From NCBI GenBank assembly GCA_017525475.1, contig JAFXST010000010.1, positions 1-45,238 on the forward strand: a stretch of 45,238 nucleotides of DNA, given 5' to 3'. Below the pieces are notes generated by a model. That model worked only from the letters and a program-made list of their open reading frames with translations, was not told the DNA's origin and did no database searches. A program made the translations under genes and the position numbers. Numbering within the stretch: the stretch's first letter is position 1; each line of letters opens with the position of its first letter. This document shows, piece after piece, positions 8,408 to 16,061 of the stretch. This stretch comes from Kiritimatiellia bacterium. Lineage in GTDB: Bacteria > Verrucomicrobiota > Kiritimatiellia > RFP12 > UBA1067.

Positions 8408-9328
8408 TCAGTAGCGGATATGCTCGAGCTGGTCGCGGAGCGAGAGCTTGAACGGCAACTCCAGCGTGAGGATGCGCAGGATGCGGAACTCGCGCAAAGT
8501 GCGCACGCGGATTTCGCCCGGCACGAACTTGAGTTCGGCAAGTTCTTTGAGGACGCGCGGCGCCAGATCCTGCCACAAATCGGCGATGCCCGTCGAGGGC
8601 GGGCGCACGACGGCGGTGCGGCTGAAGAGGAGCTTGCCGTCCTTGGCGTTGCGGCATTCGAGCTCGTAGGCGATGCGCGGATGCGGCTCTTGGGTGATGT
8701 GCCCGAGGTTGGGCCCAAAGCGCAGCTCCACGGCCATTTCGCGGATGAACGGCAAATCCTTGACCGCCGCGCACTCGTCTTTGGAGACTACGATCTTTTC
8801 CACCATGGGGCGCGGCGGCACCAGGGCGAGCGGGGCGTCCTCCCACTTGCGCGGCGAAAGCTCCCGCCGCGCGAAGAGCGCGCCTTCCGAGGCGTACTTG
8901 CCGAGCACCTGCGTATCGCCTTCGCAGCGCATGATGACGCCGTACGTCTCCCACACGAGCCGCGATACCAGCGCCAGCGCCTTGTCGCCCGGTTCGAAAT
9001 CGGGCGCGAAGCCGGGCGAAGTGCGCGCCGTCTGCACGGTGCCGTCGCGGCCGATCATCACGTCGAAGGCGGTAAGCTCGACGGGGTTGGAGATAAAGCC
9101 GTAGTTGTGGTCGCGCCGCCAGCAGTTGTAGTCGCGGAGATTCTGCCAGCCCTCGAGGAAGAGGAGGTGCGCCTTGAGGAGCGGATGGCCCTTGAGCTCT
9201 TCCGCGACGCAGAAGTAGGGGAAGACAGTACCTTGCGGCAACAGCGCCCACAGGCCGGAGATCTTGCCCCATAGCCCCAGCGCGTCGATCTTGAGCGCGG
9301 TATCGGCTATTTGAGCGCGGCTATCCAC
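8408..9328 (-). CDS. Conserved-looking protein of unknown function (306 aa)
   Basis: Not recognised. The best start is GTG at 9326-9328, giving VDSRAQIADTALKIDALGLW. It overlaps the ybeY stop by 22 nt, like its neighbours; longer forms would run through ybeY. The protein is soluble, with no signal peptide or membrane helix. Notable stretches are WQNLRDYNCWRRDHNYGF (about residue 65), FEPGDKALALVSRLVWETYG and a charged, Leu-rich C-terminus (RVRTLREFRILRILTLELPF). Cys and Trp are frequent in the N-terminal third. It is the last gene of the ferredoxin-to-ybeY operon, where partners are functionally mixed, so context gives no job. Confidence 0.7.
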   Translation of the reverse strand: MDSRAQIADTALKIDALGLWGKISGLWALLPQGTVFPYFCVAEELKGHPLLKAHLLFLEGWQNLRDYNCWRRDHNYGFISNPVELTAFDVMIGRDGTVQTARTSPGFAPDFEPGDKALALVSRLVWETYGVIMRCEGDTQVLGKYASEGALFARRELSPRKWEDAPLALVPPRPMVEKIVVSKDECAAVKDLPFIREMAVELRFGPNLGHITQEPHPRIAYELECRNAKDGKLLFSRTAVVRPPSTGIADLWQDLAPRVLKELAELKFVPGEIRVRTLREFRILRILTLELPFKLSLRDQLEHIRY

Positions 9329-9726
9329 CTGAGCTCCCGGCGCCGCATGGCGCGATAGTCCTTTTCGGCGAAGTCGTCGGCCCCGGACAGGTGATCCATG
9401 CCGTGCGCCACGTAAAGCAAAAGTTCCTGCCAACCGCCCAGCGCCAAAGCGCGATCGGTGTTGACGTAAACTTCGCCGTACACGCCGGGCGCTTCGCCGG
9501 CGATCGGCTCGTAGCGCTGGGTGATCACGTCGGTAGCGCCCTTCACGCCCATAATGCCCTGGTGCACGGCGTCGGAGCCGGCGTCGTCCTGGAGAATTAC
9601 GGTAATGTCCCGAAACGGCGTCTTGATGCGGCGCGACGACTTTTGCGCAAACGCCGCGGCCGCCGCTTGCAGTTCTTTGCGGGTGTGGCCGAACGCGCGA
9701 GGGAGCTTGCCTTCGATGACGATCAT
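9307..9726 (-). CDS. ybeY: Endoribonuclease YbeY (rRNA maturation factor)
   Basis: 139 residues, normal for YbeY, the zinc-dependent single-strand endoribonuclease needed for 16S rRNA 3'-end maturation and ribosome quality control. The signature HGxLHLxGxDH appears as HGMDHLSGADD (residues 108-118). The first two His ligands and the Gly are kept, but the third His is Asp (D118), a substitution that could still bind metal. The ATG (9724-9726) overlaps the murA stop as ATGA, implying translational coupling. The N-terminal part includes FRDITVILQDD and GATDVITQRYEP, matching the conserved T-D-V-(L/I)-(S/T)-F/R-Y region. Confidence 0.85.
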   Translation of the reverse strand: MIVIEGKLPRAFGHTRKELQAAAAAFAQKSSRRIKTPFRDITVILQDDAGSDAVHQGIMGVKGATDVITQRYEPIAGEAPGVYGEVYVNTDRALALGGWQELLLYVAHGMDHLSGADDFAEKDYRAMRRRELRWIAALK

Positions 9727-11000
9727 CGCCTCACGATGCTCCCGCCCAAGGCCGACAGTTCCTTTTCCACCGCCACGTAGCCGCGATCGACCGTTTCGGC
9801 GTTTTGGATCACGCTCTTGCCCTTGGCCGCCAAGGCCGCGATGACGAGCGCGATGCCCGCGCGGATGTCGGGGCTGGTGACGCGCCCGCCGTAGAGCGCG
9901 CTCGGGCCCGTGACCACTACGCGATGCGGGTCGCACTGCACGATTTTGGCGACGAGGCCGCGCAGGTGGTCCACGAAGTAGAGGCGGCTTTCGAACATCT
10001 TTTCGAAAAAGAGGCAAGTGCCGCGCGTCTGGGTGGCCAGCACGACGAGCATGGAGATGAGGTCGGAGGGAAAGGCCGGCCAGGGACCGTCGGACACCGA
10101 GGGGATGGCGTCGCCCAGGTCGTACTTCATCTTGAGCTTCTTCTTGGGCGTGTAGACGAGCGTGCGGGCTTTGGCGTCGATGGTCCAGGTGACGCCGAAG
10201 CGCGCAAAGGTGGGGGCGAGGATCTCGAACGGGCCGGGGTCGATATTGGCGAGGACGAGCGTGCCCCCGGTGACCGCCGCCGCGGTAACGTAGCTCGCGG
10301 CCTCGATATAGTCGCACCCGACCGTGACCTCGCAGCCGTGGAGCGACTCCACCCCTTCGACCTCGATGCGGTTGGTGCCCGCGCCCGCGATCTTGGCGCC
10401 CATCGCGTTAAGCATGTTGGCGAGATCGACGATGTGCGGCTCGCAGGCGGCGTTGTAGATTACGGTAGCGCCCTTGGCGAGGACGCTCGCCATCAGCACG
10501 TTTTCGGTGGCGGTTACGCTCGCTTCGTCCAAGAGGATGCGCGCGCCTTTGAGCGCGCCCTGGAAGCGCAGCAGTTTTTTGCCCGCCTGGGCCTTGGCCC
10601 CCAATTGGCGGAAGGCGGCAAAGTGCGTATCGAGCCGGCGATGGCCGATCTGGTCGCCGCCAGGGGGCGGGAGGCTGGCCCGGCCGGCGCGCGCCAACAG
10701 GGGCCCCGCGAACAAAAAGCTGGTGCGGATGCGCGCGGCGAGTTCGGGGCTGATGGTGGAAGCTTTGAGCTTGGGGGTGGCGATTTCGACCCGGTCGCCC
10801 TCGCGGCGGATCTGCGCGCCGAAGCGCCGCGCGGCCTCGAGCATGGAGGCGACGTCGGCGATATCGGGGAGGTTGGCGATCGTCACCTTGTCGGCCGTCA
10901 GCAGCGAGGCCGCGATCATCGGGAGCGCCGCGTTCTTGTTGCCGGAGACGCGATGTTCCCCGGCGATCGCCCGCCCGCCCTCGATGACGAAAGTGCTCAT
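9723..11000 (-). CDS. murA: UDP-N-acetylglucosamine 1-carboxyvinyltransferase MurA with Cys-to-Asp active site
   Basis: 425 residues, standard length. MurA transfers enolpyruvate from PEP to UDP-GlcNAc, the first committed step of peptidoglycan synthesis, in the cytoplasm. SGNKNAALP (residues 19-27) carries the conserved Lys-Asn pair, and C-terminal motifs such as VTSPDIRAGIALVIAALAAKG are typical. The catalytic loop normally reads GGCxIGxRPxD; here it is GGDQIGHRRLD, so the fosfomycin-alkylated Cys is Asp (D116). The same change is known from Mycobacterium, Chlamydia and Borrelia enzymes, which remain active and are fosfomycin resistant. The loop also has extra prolines (LPPPGGD). The start overlaps the ktrA stop (ATGA). 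EPSP synthase is excluded by the MurA-specific motifs. Confidence 0.95.
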   Translation of the reverse strand: MSTFVIEGGRAIAGEHRVSGNKNAALPMIAASLLTADKVTIANLPDIADVASMLEAARRFGAQIRREGDRVEIATPKLKASTISPELAARIRTSFLFAGPLLARAGRASLPPPGGDQIGHRRLDTHFAAFRQLGAKAQAGKKLLRFQGALKGARILLDEASVTATENVLMASVLAKGATVIYNAACEPHIVDLANMLNAMGAKIAGAGTNRIEVEGVESLHGCEVTVGCDYIEAASYVTAAAVTGGTLVLANIDPGPFEILAPTFARFGVTWTIDAKARTLVYTPKKKLKMKYDLGDAIPSVSDGPWPAFPSDLISMLVVLATQTRGTCLFFEKMFESRLYFVDHLRGLVAKIVQCDPHRVVVTGPSALYGGRVTSPDIRAGIALVIAALAAKGKSVIQNAETVDRGYVAVEKELSALGGSIVRR

Positions 11001-11656
11001 GAAAGTTCGTCGATCCGGCGAGTCTCGCCAAAGACGATGAGCCGGTCGTCATCCTGCAGCAAGGCGTCGGCCGAGGGGATGATGATCTGCCGCTCGGCCT
11101 CGGGCTTGTCGGGGTCGAGGCGCCGGATGCAGAGTACGGTAACTCCCGTCTTGTTGCGGAAGTTGACCTCGGCGAGCGTATGGCCGCGTATGGCCGAGGG
11201 CACTTCGATCTCGGCGATGGAGTAGCCCTCGGAAACTTCCAGAAAATCGATGGCGTCGTGGTTGGCGATGGTGCGCGCGAGACGATGGGCGCTGTCGCGA
11301 TCGGGGTAGATGATGGTGTCGGCCCCGATGCGCCGCAGGATCTTGCCGTGGAGTTCGCTGGAGGCCTTGGCCACCACGCGCGGCACGCCCAGCTCCTTGC
11401 AGTTGGTGGTGGCCATGATCGAGGCTTCGATGTTGGAGCCGATCGCCACCACCACTACGTCGCACTCGCCGAAACCGGCCTCTTCCAAAACGTGCGGCTG
11501 CGTGGCGTCGCCCTGCAGCGAGGTGGCGAATTCGCTCGCGTTCTGCATGGCGGGGCGGTTGCGGTCGATAAGCATCACCTCGGCGCCGGCGTTGGCCAGC
11601 GACTCGGCGAGCGACATGCCGAAACGGCCAGCGCCGATGATTCCGATACGTTTCAT
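10997..11656 (-). CDS. ktrA: TrkA/KtrA-type potassium channel regulatory subunit
   Basis: 219 residues, the usual length of KtrA. The N-terminal Rossmann RCK domain starts MKRIGIIGAGRFGMSLAE (the GxGxxG nucleotide-binding loop), with the acidic end of strand 2 at LIDRN and DATQP further on. A C-terminal TrkA-C domain follows from about residue 135 (FLEVSEGYSIAEIEVP, ending DDDRLIVFG). KtrA gates the membrane K+ transporter KtrB in response to bound nucleotides. No ktrB or trkH lies in this window, so the partner must be elsewhere. The start ATG overlaps the oppD stop (TGATG) and the stop overlaps murA. The symbol is by family; TrkA-like is the alternative. Confidence 0.88.
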   Translation of the reverse strand: MKRIGIIGAGRFGMSLAESLANAGAEVMLIDRNRPAMQNASEFATSLQGDATQPHVLEEAGFGECDVVVVAIGSNIEASIMATTNCKELGVPRVVAKASSELHGKILRRIGADTIIYPDRDSAHRLARTIANHDAIDFLEVSEGYSIAEIEVPSAIRGHTLAEVNFRNKTGVTVLCIRRLDPDKPEAERQIIIPSADALLQDDDRLIVFGETRRIDELS

Positions 11657-12453
11657 CAGTTTTCGAGCTCCATGCGCCGGGCCTCGCGGATGAGCCCCTG
11701 CGAATACGGGTGGACTGGCGACTCGAAGAACTTGGCGGGGTCGTCGGTGGTTTCGACGACGCGGCCGTCCTTCATCACCGCGAGTTTGGTGGCCATCTGC
11801 GAGACCACACCCAAGTCGTGGGTGATGAGTAACACCGCCGAATTGGCCTGGTGGAGGCGCTTCATGAGCTTCAAAACCTGCGCCTGGATCGTCACGTCCA
11901 AGGCGGTGGTGGGCTCGTCGGCGATCACGAGATCGGGGCCGAGCATCAGGCCCATGGCGATCATCACACGCTGCTGCATGCCGCCGGAGAGCTCGTGCGG
12001 ATAGGCGCGGGCGCGCACCAGCGGATCGGGAATGCCCACCTTCTCCAGCCACTCGAGCGCCATGGCGCGGGCGGCTTGCTTGGACATCTGCTCGTGGAGG
12101 AGGATAGTCTCCACCAACTGATCGCCGATGCGATGGAGCGGCGAGAGCGAACCCATGGGGTCCTGGAACACGACACCGATCTTCTTGCCGCGCAAGGCGC
12201 GCAGTTCGGGGAGCGGCATGGTCAAAGTATCCCGGCCGTCGAGGAGGATGCGACCCTTGGGGTAGAATGCGGGCGGCGAGGGAAGGAGCCGCGCGATCGA
12301 CATCGACACCGAGCTCTTGCCCGAGCCCGATTCGCCGACGATGCCCAGCACTTGACCGCGATCGAGCGAAAGATTAACGTCGATGGCGGCGCGGGTGACC
12401 TCGCCCTCGTCGTTGCGGAACGATACGTCCAGATCCTGAATTTCCAACAACAT
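11656..12453 (-). CDS. oppD: Oligo/dipeptide ABC transporter ATPase, OppD/DppD type
   Basis: 265 residues. Walker A GESGSGKSS (about residues 39-47), Q-loop VVFQDPMGSLSPLHRIG, signature LSGGMQQR, Walker B LVIADEPTTALD and the switch His (LLITHDLG) are all present, so it should be an active ATPase. The sequence ends HPYSQGLIREARRMELEN, that is, in the first part of the oligo_HPY region. It is therefore shorter than the roughly 320-residue OppD/DppD standard and lacks the C-terminal extension with its possible FeS site. No permease or binding-protein gene is adjacent; a matching OppC lies about 12 kb away in another operon. Overlaps on both sides (TGATG) show tight coupling. Substrate unknown. 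Confidence 0.88.
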   Translation of the reverse strand: MLLEIQDLDVSFRNDEGEVTRAAIDVNLSLDRGQVLGIVGESGSGKSSVSMSIARLLPSPPAFYPKGRILLDGRDTLTMPLPELRALRGKKIGVVFQDPMGSLSPLHRIGDQLVETILLHEQMSKQAARAMALEWLEKVGIPDPLVRARAYPHELSGGMQQRVMIAMGLMLGPDLVIADEPTTALDVTIQAQVLKLMKRLHQANSAVLLITHDLGVVSQMATKLAVMKDGRVVETTDDPAKFFESPVHPYSQGLIREARRMELEN

Positions 12454-13304
12454 CAATTGAATTCCTTGGTTACGAAATCCTTGAGCGCGTCCTGCCACCT
12501 GGGTGTGCGGTAGCCCAGGAGATTGAGCACGCTTTTCTTGAGCGCCGAACAGCGCGGGCGCGGTGCGGGCCGGGGGAACTCGGCCGTGGTGCAAGGGACG
12601 ACCGGGCGCTTGAGGCCCAAGAGTTTGAAGAGTTCCACGGTCAAATCGTACCAGGTGCACTGGTCTTCGCAGGTGCCGTGGACGATGCCCGAGACTTCGG
12701 GCTTGGCGAGCAGAAACTTGACGACGTCGGCCACCACCTTGGTGGAGGTGGGGTTGCCGCGCTGGTCGTCCACCACTTTGAGCGGGGCGCCCTCGGCCGC
12801 TCCGAGTTTGGCCATGGTGTGGATGAAACTGGGGCCGCCCGCGCCATAGAGCCAGGCGATGCGCAGGATGACCGCATCGGGATAGAGCATCTGGATCATC
12901 TGCTCGCCCGCGAATTTGGACATGCCGTAAACCGTGCGCGGGCGGGGGATGTCGGTTTCGCTCCAGGCCCAAGGTTCGCGCGGCGGCTCGCCGGAGAAAA
13001 CGTAGTCGGTCGAAATGGCGATGAGCCTAGCGCCGCACATCTTGGCCGCCAGCGCCACGTTGCGCGAGCCCTCTTCGTTGAGCTTGAAGGCGAGCTCGCG
13101 GTTGGTCTCGCAATCGTCTACCTTGGTCATGGCGGCGCAGTGGATGATCGCATCGGGCGACTCCGCGAGCACCTTGGCGGCGAACTCTTCGTCCTTGGTG
13201 ATGTCGTATTCCGGGAGGTCGGCGACGACAAGCTCGTGGTCTTTAAGCTCCGCCTGGAGCGTGCGCCCCAGCATGCCTTTGCCGCCGGTAATCAGAATCT
13301 TCAC
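12453..13304 (-). CDS. rmlD: dTDP-4-dehydrorhamnose reductase family protein (RmlD)
   Basis: 283 residues, typical RmlD length. It is a short-chain dehydrogenase with the N-terminal GGKGMLGRTL nucleotide-binding loop, the catalytic Ser-Thr region ISTDYVFSG and the YGMSK motif (Tyr/Lys pair). RmlD reduces dTDP-4-keto-L-rhamnose to dTDP-L-rhamnose for LPS or exopolysaccharide. The start is GTG (13302-13304), overlapping the yihY stop as GTGA. The other rml genes (A, B, C) are not nearby, so a different sugar substrate in the same family is possible. The C-terminus RPRCSALKKSVLNLLGYRTPRWQDAL matches the typical RmlD ending. Confidence 0.85.
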   Translation of the reverse strand: MKILITGGKGMLGRTLQAELKDHELVVADLPEYDITKDEEFAAKVLAESPDAIIHCAAMTKVDDCETNRELAFKLNEEGSRNVALAAKMCGARLIAISTDYVFSGEPPREPWAWSETDIPRPRTVYGMSKFAGEQMIQMLYPDAVILRIAWLYGAGGPSFIHTMAKLGAAEGAPLKVVDDQRGNPTSTKVVADVVKFLLAKPEVSGIVHGTCEDQCTWYDLTVELFKLLGLKRPVVPCTTAEFPRPAPRPRCSALKKSVLNLLGYRTPRWQDALKDFVTKEFN

Positions 13305-14314
13305 TTTTCCGCCCCCGTTTCCAGCGCGTGCACCATGCAGGCGCCCAACAGCACGATCTGCCAACTCATGTAAATCCAGGCGAGGATGATGGGCATGAAC
13401 GCAAACGAGCCGTAGAGCGCCGACGACTTGGCGATGCCGACTTGCGCCACGGCGCACACCTTGATCCACCCGCCGAAGAGCACCGAAGTGACCATGCCGC
13501 CGTAGAACGCGTGCAGGCTATCGACGCGCTTGTGCGGAATTACCTTGAAGAGGAACGCGAAGTTGAGCGAGGAGAAGAAGAACATGACCGCAAAGCGGAA
13601 GACGCCCGATTCGAGAATGGCGATTAGACCGTCCGACACCCACTTGGTGAGCCAGGTGGCGCCCACGGTGGCCACGATCACGTTTTTGATCATGTTGAGG
13701 ATCGGCATCGACATGGCCATGGCCACCAGGACCGGCAGCACCACCGAGATGAAGAGGTAAAGCATGCACCGCCGCCAGATCGCGCGCGGCTTGCCCACCT
13801 GCCAGATTTCGTTGAAGCTCACCTCCACCATGCTGAGCGAGGAGACGACCGTCCAGAGGAGAAACGCAAAACCGATCCACCCCAGCGTCTTGATGTTGAA
13901 CTGCTCGATCTTTTCGAACAGCATATCCGAGATCTGCCGCGCCTCGCGCCCGAACTCCAAGGCCGCGATCTTGCGCTGCTCGCGCTCTTCGTCGCTGCCG
14001 AGATAGGAGGCGAGATAGGCCATTTCGTCTTCCTGGCCGTTCTCGATGTTCGAAATCATCATATCGAGCTGACGGTTGATTTCGGTGCGGGCGTAGTCGT
14101 CGACCCCAAACTGCTTGGCCCCAAAGAGCAGGATGCACATGGTGGGGATCACCGCCAGGAGCGAGAAGTACGTGAGCCCGGCCGCGTGCATGGAGCAGTT
14201 GTTGTTCAGGAACGACATGACCACGCCCTTGACCCAGCGAACCGCCGGATTGGAGAGACACTTGCAGGAAATATTGGCGATTACCGCACGGATTGACGCT
14301 TGGTTGAGTGTCAT
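13301..14314 (-). CDS. YihY/BrkB family inner membrane protein
   Basis: 337 residues from the ATG at 14312-14314, which overlaps the permease stop (ATGA); a longer frame running through the permease gene is rejected. The family consists of multi-helix inner membrane proteins once mislabelled RNase BN, with no settled function. The sequence has the family core SMHAAGLTYFSLLAVIPTMCILLF after the first turn, then about six membrane helices (for example VLPVLVAMAMSMPILNMI and FAVMFFFSSLNFAFLFKVIP). It ends in SALYGSFAFMPIILAWIYMSWQIVLLGA, a strongly conserved YihY feature. An insertion of about 70 charged residues (roughly residues 75-145) follows the first helix pair, longer than usual. Confidence 0.88.
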   Translation of the reverse strand: MTLNQASIRAVIANISCKCLSNPAVRWVKGVVMSFLNNNCSMHAAGLTYFSLLAVIPTMCILLFGAKQFGVDDYARTEINRQLDMMISNIENGQEDEMAYLASYLGSDEEREQRKIAALEFGREARQISDMLFEKIEQFNIKTLGWIGFAFLLWTVVSSLSMVEVSFNEIWQVGKPRAIWRRCMLYLFISVVLPVLVAMAMSMPILNMIKNVIVATVGATWLTKWVSDGLIAILESGVFRFAVMFFFSSLNFAFLFKVIPHKRVDSLHAFYGGMVTSVLFGGWIKVCAVAQVGIAKSSALYGSFAFMPIILAWIYMSWQIVLLGACMVHALETGAEK

Positions 14315-15147
14315 AGGAGATACCCCGTTAGGTGCCCGAGAATGGTGCCCATGAAATAGACCGCGGCCAAGATGCCGAGATTCTCCTTGAGGTTGCGGTT
14401 GGTGCGGAACAGCACGAGGAGCCCCAGGCCGCTGCCCGTAAAGGAACTGGCCATCAAGGCGCCGGGGCTCATCGCGCCGGCCAGGTAGAGCTTGGCGGCC
14501 GCCACGCTGACGGCGCAATTGGGGACGAGCCCCAACAGCCCGGCGAGCGCCTCGCCCACGAACGGCGTGGAAAGGTGGAGACTGGCGAGCCATTCCTCGC
14601 CGCCAAAATGCATGGCGAGTTCGATGAGACCCGAAATACAGACGATAAAGGAAAAGATTTCGGCGGTATGGATCAGCGCGGGCACCACGATACCCCGATG
14701 CTCGCGGCAGGCGCAGTGCGAATGTTCGCACAGTTCGTGCACGTCCACCTGGCGCCGGCGGTGGCGGAAGAAACTCAAGACGGCCGTGACGGTAAAGCCC
14801 ACCGCAATGGCCGCAAATACTTTAAGAAGCGTAATCTTGACGAGGAGCGACACCGGCGCGCGCGAAGAAACGAGGACGGGCAAAAGTTCGTCGGAAGTCG
14901 AAAGCATAACCGCCAGGAGCGTGCCCGCCGCAATCACTCCGCCGGCGTAAAGCGAGGCCGCCGCCGCCGACACTCCGCACTGCGGAATGGCGCCGGCCAG
15001 CGCCCCGGCCAGAGGCCCTATGGAACGAGCACGCTCGAGGAAAGCCTCGAGCGCACTTCCCGCCTTGGCTTCCACGTACTCCAGCACCAGATAGGTGACA
15101 AAGAGGAACGGGAGCAGCAGCAGGGTCTCTTTGACGAATTCCAGCAT
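14311..15147 (-). CDS. Putative heavy-metal/manganese permease with internal repeat
   Basis: 278 residues. The start ATG (15145-15147) overlaps the ferredoxin stop (TAATG). The sequence matches what I know of the putative 10-TM heavy-metal exporter family (PF11449, annotated as arsenic efflux or manganese transporter). Two repeats each carry a membrane motif: GAIPQCGVSAAAASLYAGG near residue 45 and GLVPNCAVSVAAAKLYLAG near residue 210. STSDELLP follows the first. Between the halves is a Cys/His-rich cytoplasmic loop (DVHELCEHSHCACREH) that could bind metal. Substrate is unproven. Pairing with a ferredoxin gene is unusual for a simple exporter. Confidence 0.75.
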   Translation of the reverse strand: MLEFVKETLLLLPFLFVTYLVLEYVEAKAGSALEAFLERARSIGPLAGALAGAIPQCGVSAAAASLYAGGVIAAGTLLAVMLSTSDELLPVLVSSRAPVSLLVKITLLKVFAAIAVGFTVTAVLSFFRHRRRQVDVHELCEHSHCACREHRGIVVPALIHTAEIFSFIVCISGLIELAMHFGGEEWLASLHLSTPFVGEALAGLLGLVPNCAVSVAAAKLYLAGAMSPGALMASSFTGSGLGLLVLFRTNRNLKENLGILAAVYFMGTILGHLTGYLL

Positions 15148-15317
15148 TAACCGGCCGCAATCGCCTCGTTGGGGCACTGGGCCGCGCAAGCGCCGCAATC
15201 GAGACACTTGTCGGGATCGATGGAGTAGGGGGCGCCGGCGGTAATCGCTTCCGCAGGGCACGCAGCCTGACAGCATCCGCAAGCGACGCACTTGTCGCCG
15301 TCAATTTTATGTGCCAT
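15147..15317 (-). CDS. Small 2[4Fe-4S] ferredoxin
   Basis: 56 residues, the standard size of a bacterial 8Fe ferredoxin. It has two perfect clusters of Cys: CVACGCCQAACP and CLDCGACAAQCP (each CxxCxxCxxxCP). Start ATG at 15315-15317 has a good AGGAG ribosome site. It is a low-potential electron carrier in the cytoplasm; the partner enzyme is not in the window. It is the first gene of a nine-gene operon and its stop overlaps the next start (TAATG), so it may serve or be co-regulated with the downstream permease. Confidence 0.93.
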   Translation of the reverse strand: MAHKIDGDKCVACGCCQAACPAEAITAGAPYSIDPDKCLDCGACAAQCPNEAIAAG

Positions 15318-15360
15318 GTTCTGTTTCTCCTTTTGTGGTTATTTAGTGTGGTTTGGGAAT

Positions 15361-15390
15361 ATTATACCATATCCGCCATCAAAAAGTCAA
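15361..15390 (-). promoter_or_regulatory. Sigma-70-type promoter of the ferredoxin operon
   Basis: Minus strand: -35 TTGACT (15385-15390), 18 bp spacer ending in TGG, -10 TATAAT (15361-15366). Expected transcript start is about 15354, giving a leader of about 37 nt with AGGAG. The -35 is only 7 bp past the stop codon of the preceding gene, so the promoter fills nearly the whole gap. No terminator separates the two operons. Confidence 0.85.
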
Positions 15391-15397
15391 GTGCGGA

Positions 15398-16057
15398 TTA
15401 CTCGGCCGGCTCGGCCTCGTCCGCATCCTTTTCCTCCTTGGCGGCCGGCTTGGCGGCGCTCTTGGCGGCCTCCTTGGCCTCGCGGATGCGCTCGATACGC
15501 TCGCTCACCGTCTCGGCCTTTTCGCCGGTTTTCTTGGGGTGGTCGGTACCTTTGAGCTTGATGTGCTGCTGGCAGTAGTCCTCGTGCTTGAGCATGTCCC
15601 AGCTGAGCTGCTGCTCCGAATCCTTGGGCAGTTTGGCCATCGATTCGAGCGTCTGCGCCATGCAGTTGGGCGCCGCGCACGTATGCTCCTTGCAGAACTT
15701 GCCTTTGTGCAGGCGCTCGTTGCCGCAGGCGATGCGCTCGAGGAGTTCCTCCTCGTCCAACTTGGCGAAGAGCGTGCCGCCCTTGTTGATGCGCGGGCAG
15801 AAGCGGTTGCAAGCGTGCGCCGGGCAGTGGTGCCAGACTACGCGCGGGGCCACGTACTTTTCGGGCGTTTCGCCGGGCGTAAAGTACTGCGATTCGTTCT
15901 TGCTCTGCGCCCAACCGGGGAGCCCGCCCACCTTGACTGCCTTGTTGCAGCCTTCGGTGGCGCACACGTGGCGTTCGCAGAAGTTGCACTTTTCCAGCGC
16001 CTCCTGGTCGCATTGCGACATTTTGCACATGGCCGCCAGCATAATCGCCAAAATCAT
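15398..16057 (-). CDS. Cys/His-rich protein with four repeated C-x2-H motifs
   Basis: 219 residues; family not recognised. Start ATG at 16055-16057 follows AAGGAG, which overlaps the preceding stop codon, 4 nt before the ATG. Repeated putative zinc motifs: C24-x2-C27-x2-H30-x-C32-x4-C37, C78-x2-H81-x-C83-x3-C87, C122-x2-H125-x-C127-x4-C132 (with C111 before it), and a degenerate C162-x2-H165. The spacing pattern is regular and suggests treble-clef-like zinc domains arisen by duplication. Residues about 180-219 are Lys/Glu/Ala-rich and probably helical. The N-terminus MILAIMLAAMCKMSQC is weakly hydrophobic and could be a lipoprotein-like or plain N-terminus. Last gene of the argB operon, after an aspartic protease. 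Confidence 0.75.
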   Translation of the reverse strand: MILAIMLAAMCKMSQCDQEALEKCNFCERHVCATEGCNKAVKVGGLPGWAQSKNESQYFTPGETPEKYVAPRVVWHHCPAHACNRFCPRINKGGTLFAKLDEEELLERIACGNERLHKGKFCKEHTCAAPNCMAQTLESMAKLPKDSEQQLSWDMLKHEDYCQQHIKLKGTDHPKKTGEKAETVSERIERIREAKEAAKSAAKPAAKEEKDADEAEPAE

Positions 16058-16061
16058 GGGT

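Noticed and set aside
13301..14731. Extended 476-codon version of the YihY gene
   Set aside because: The added N-terminus is a shadow of the permease gene; the ATG at 14312-14314 overlaps the permease stop like other junctions.
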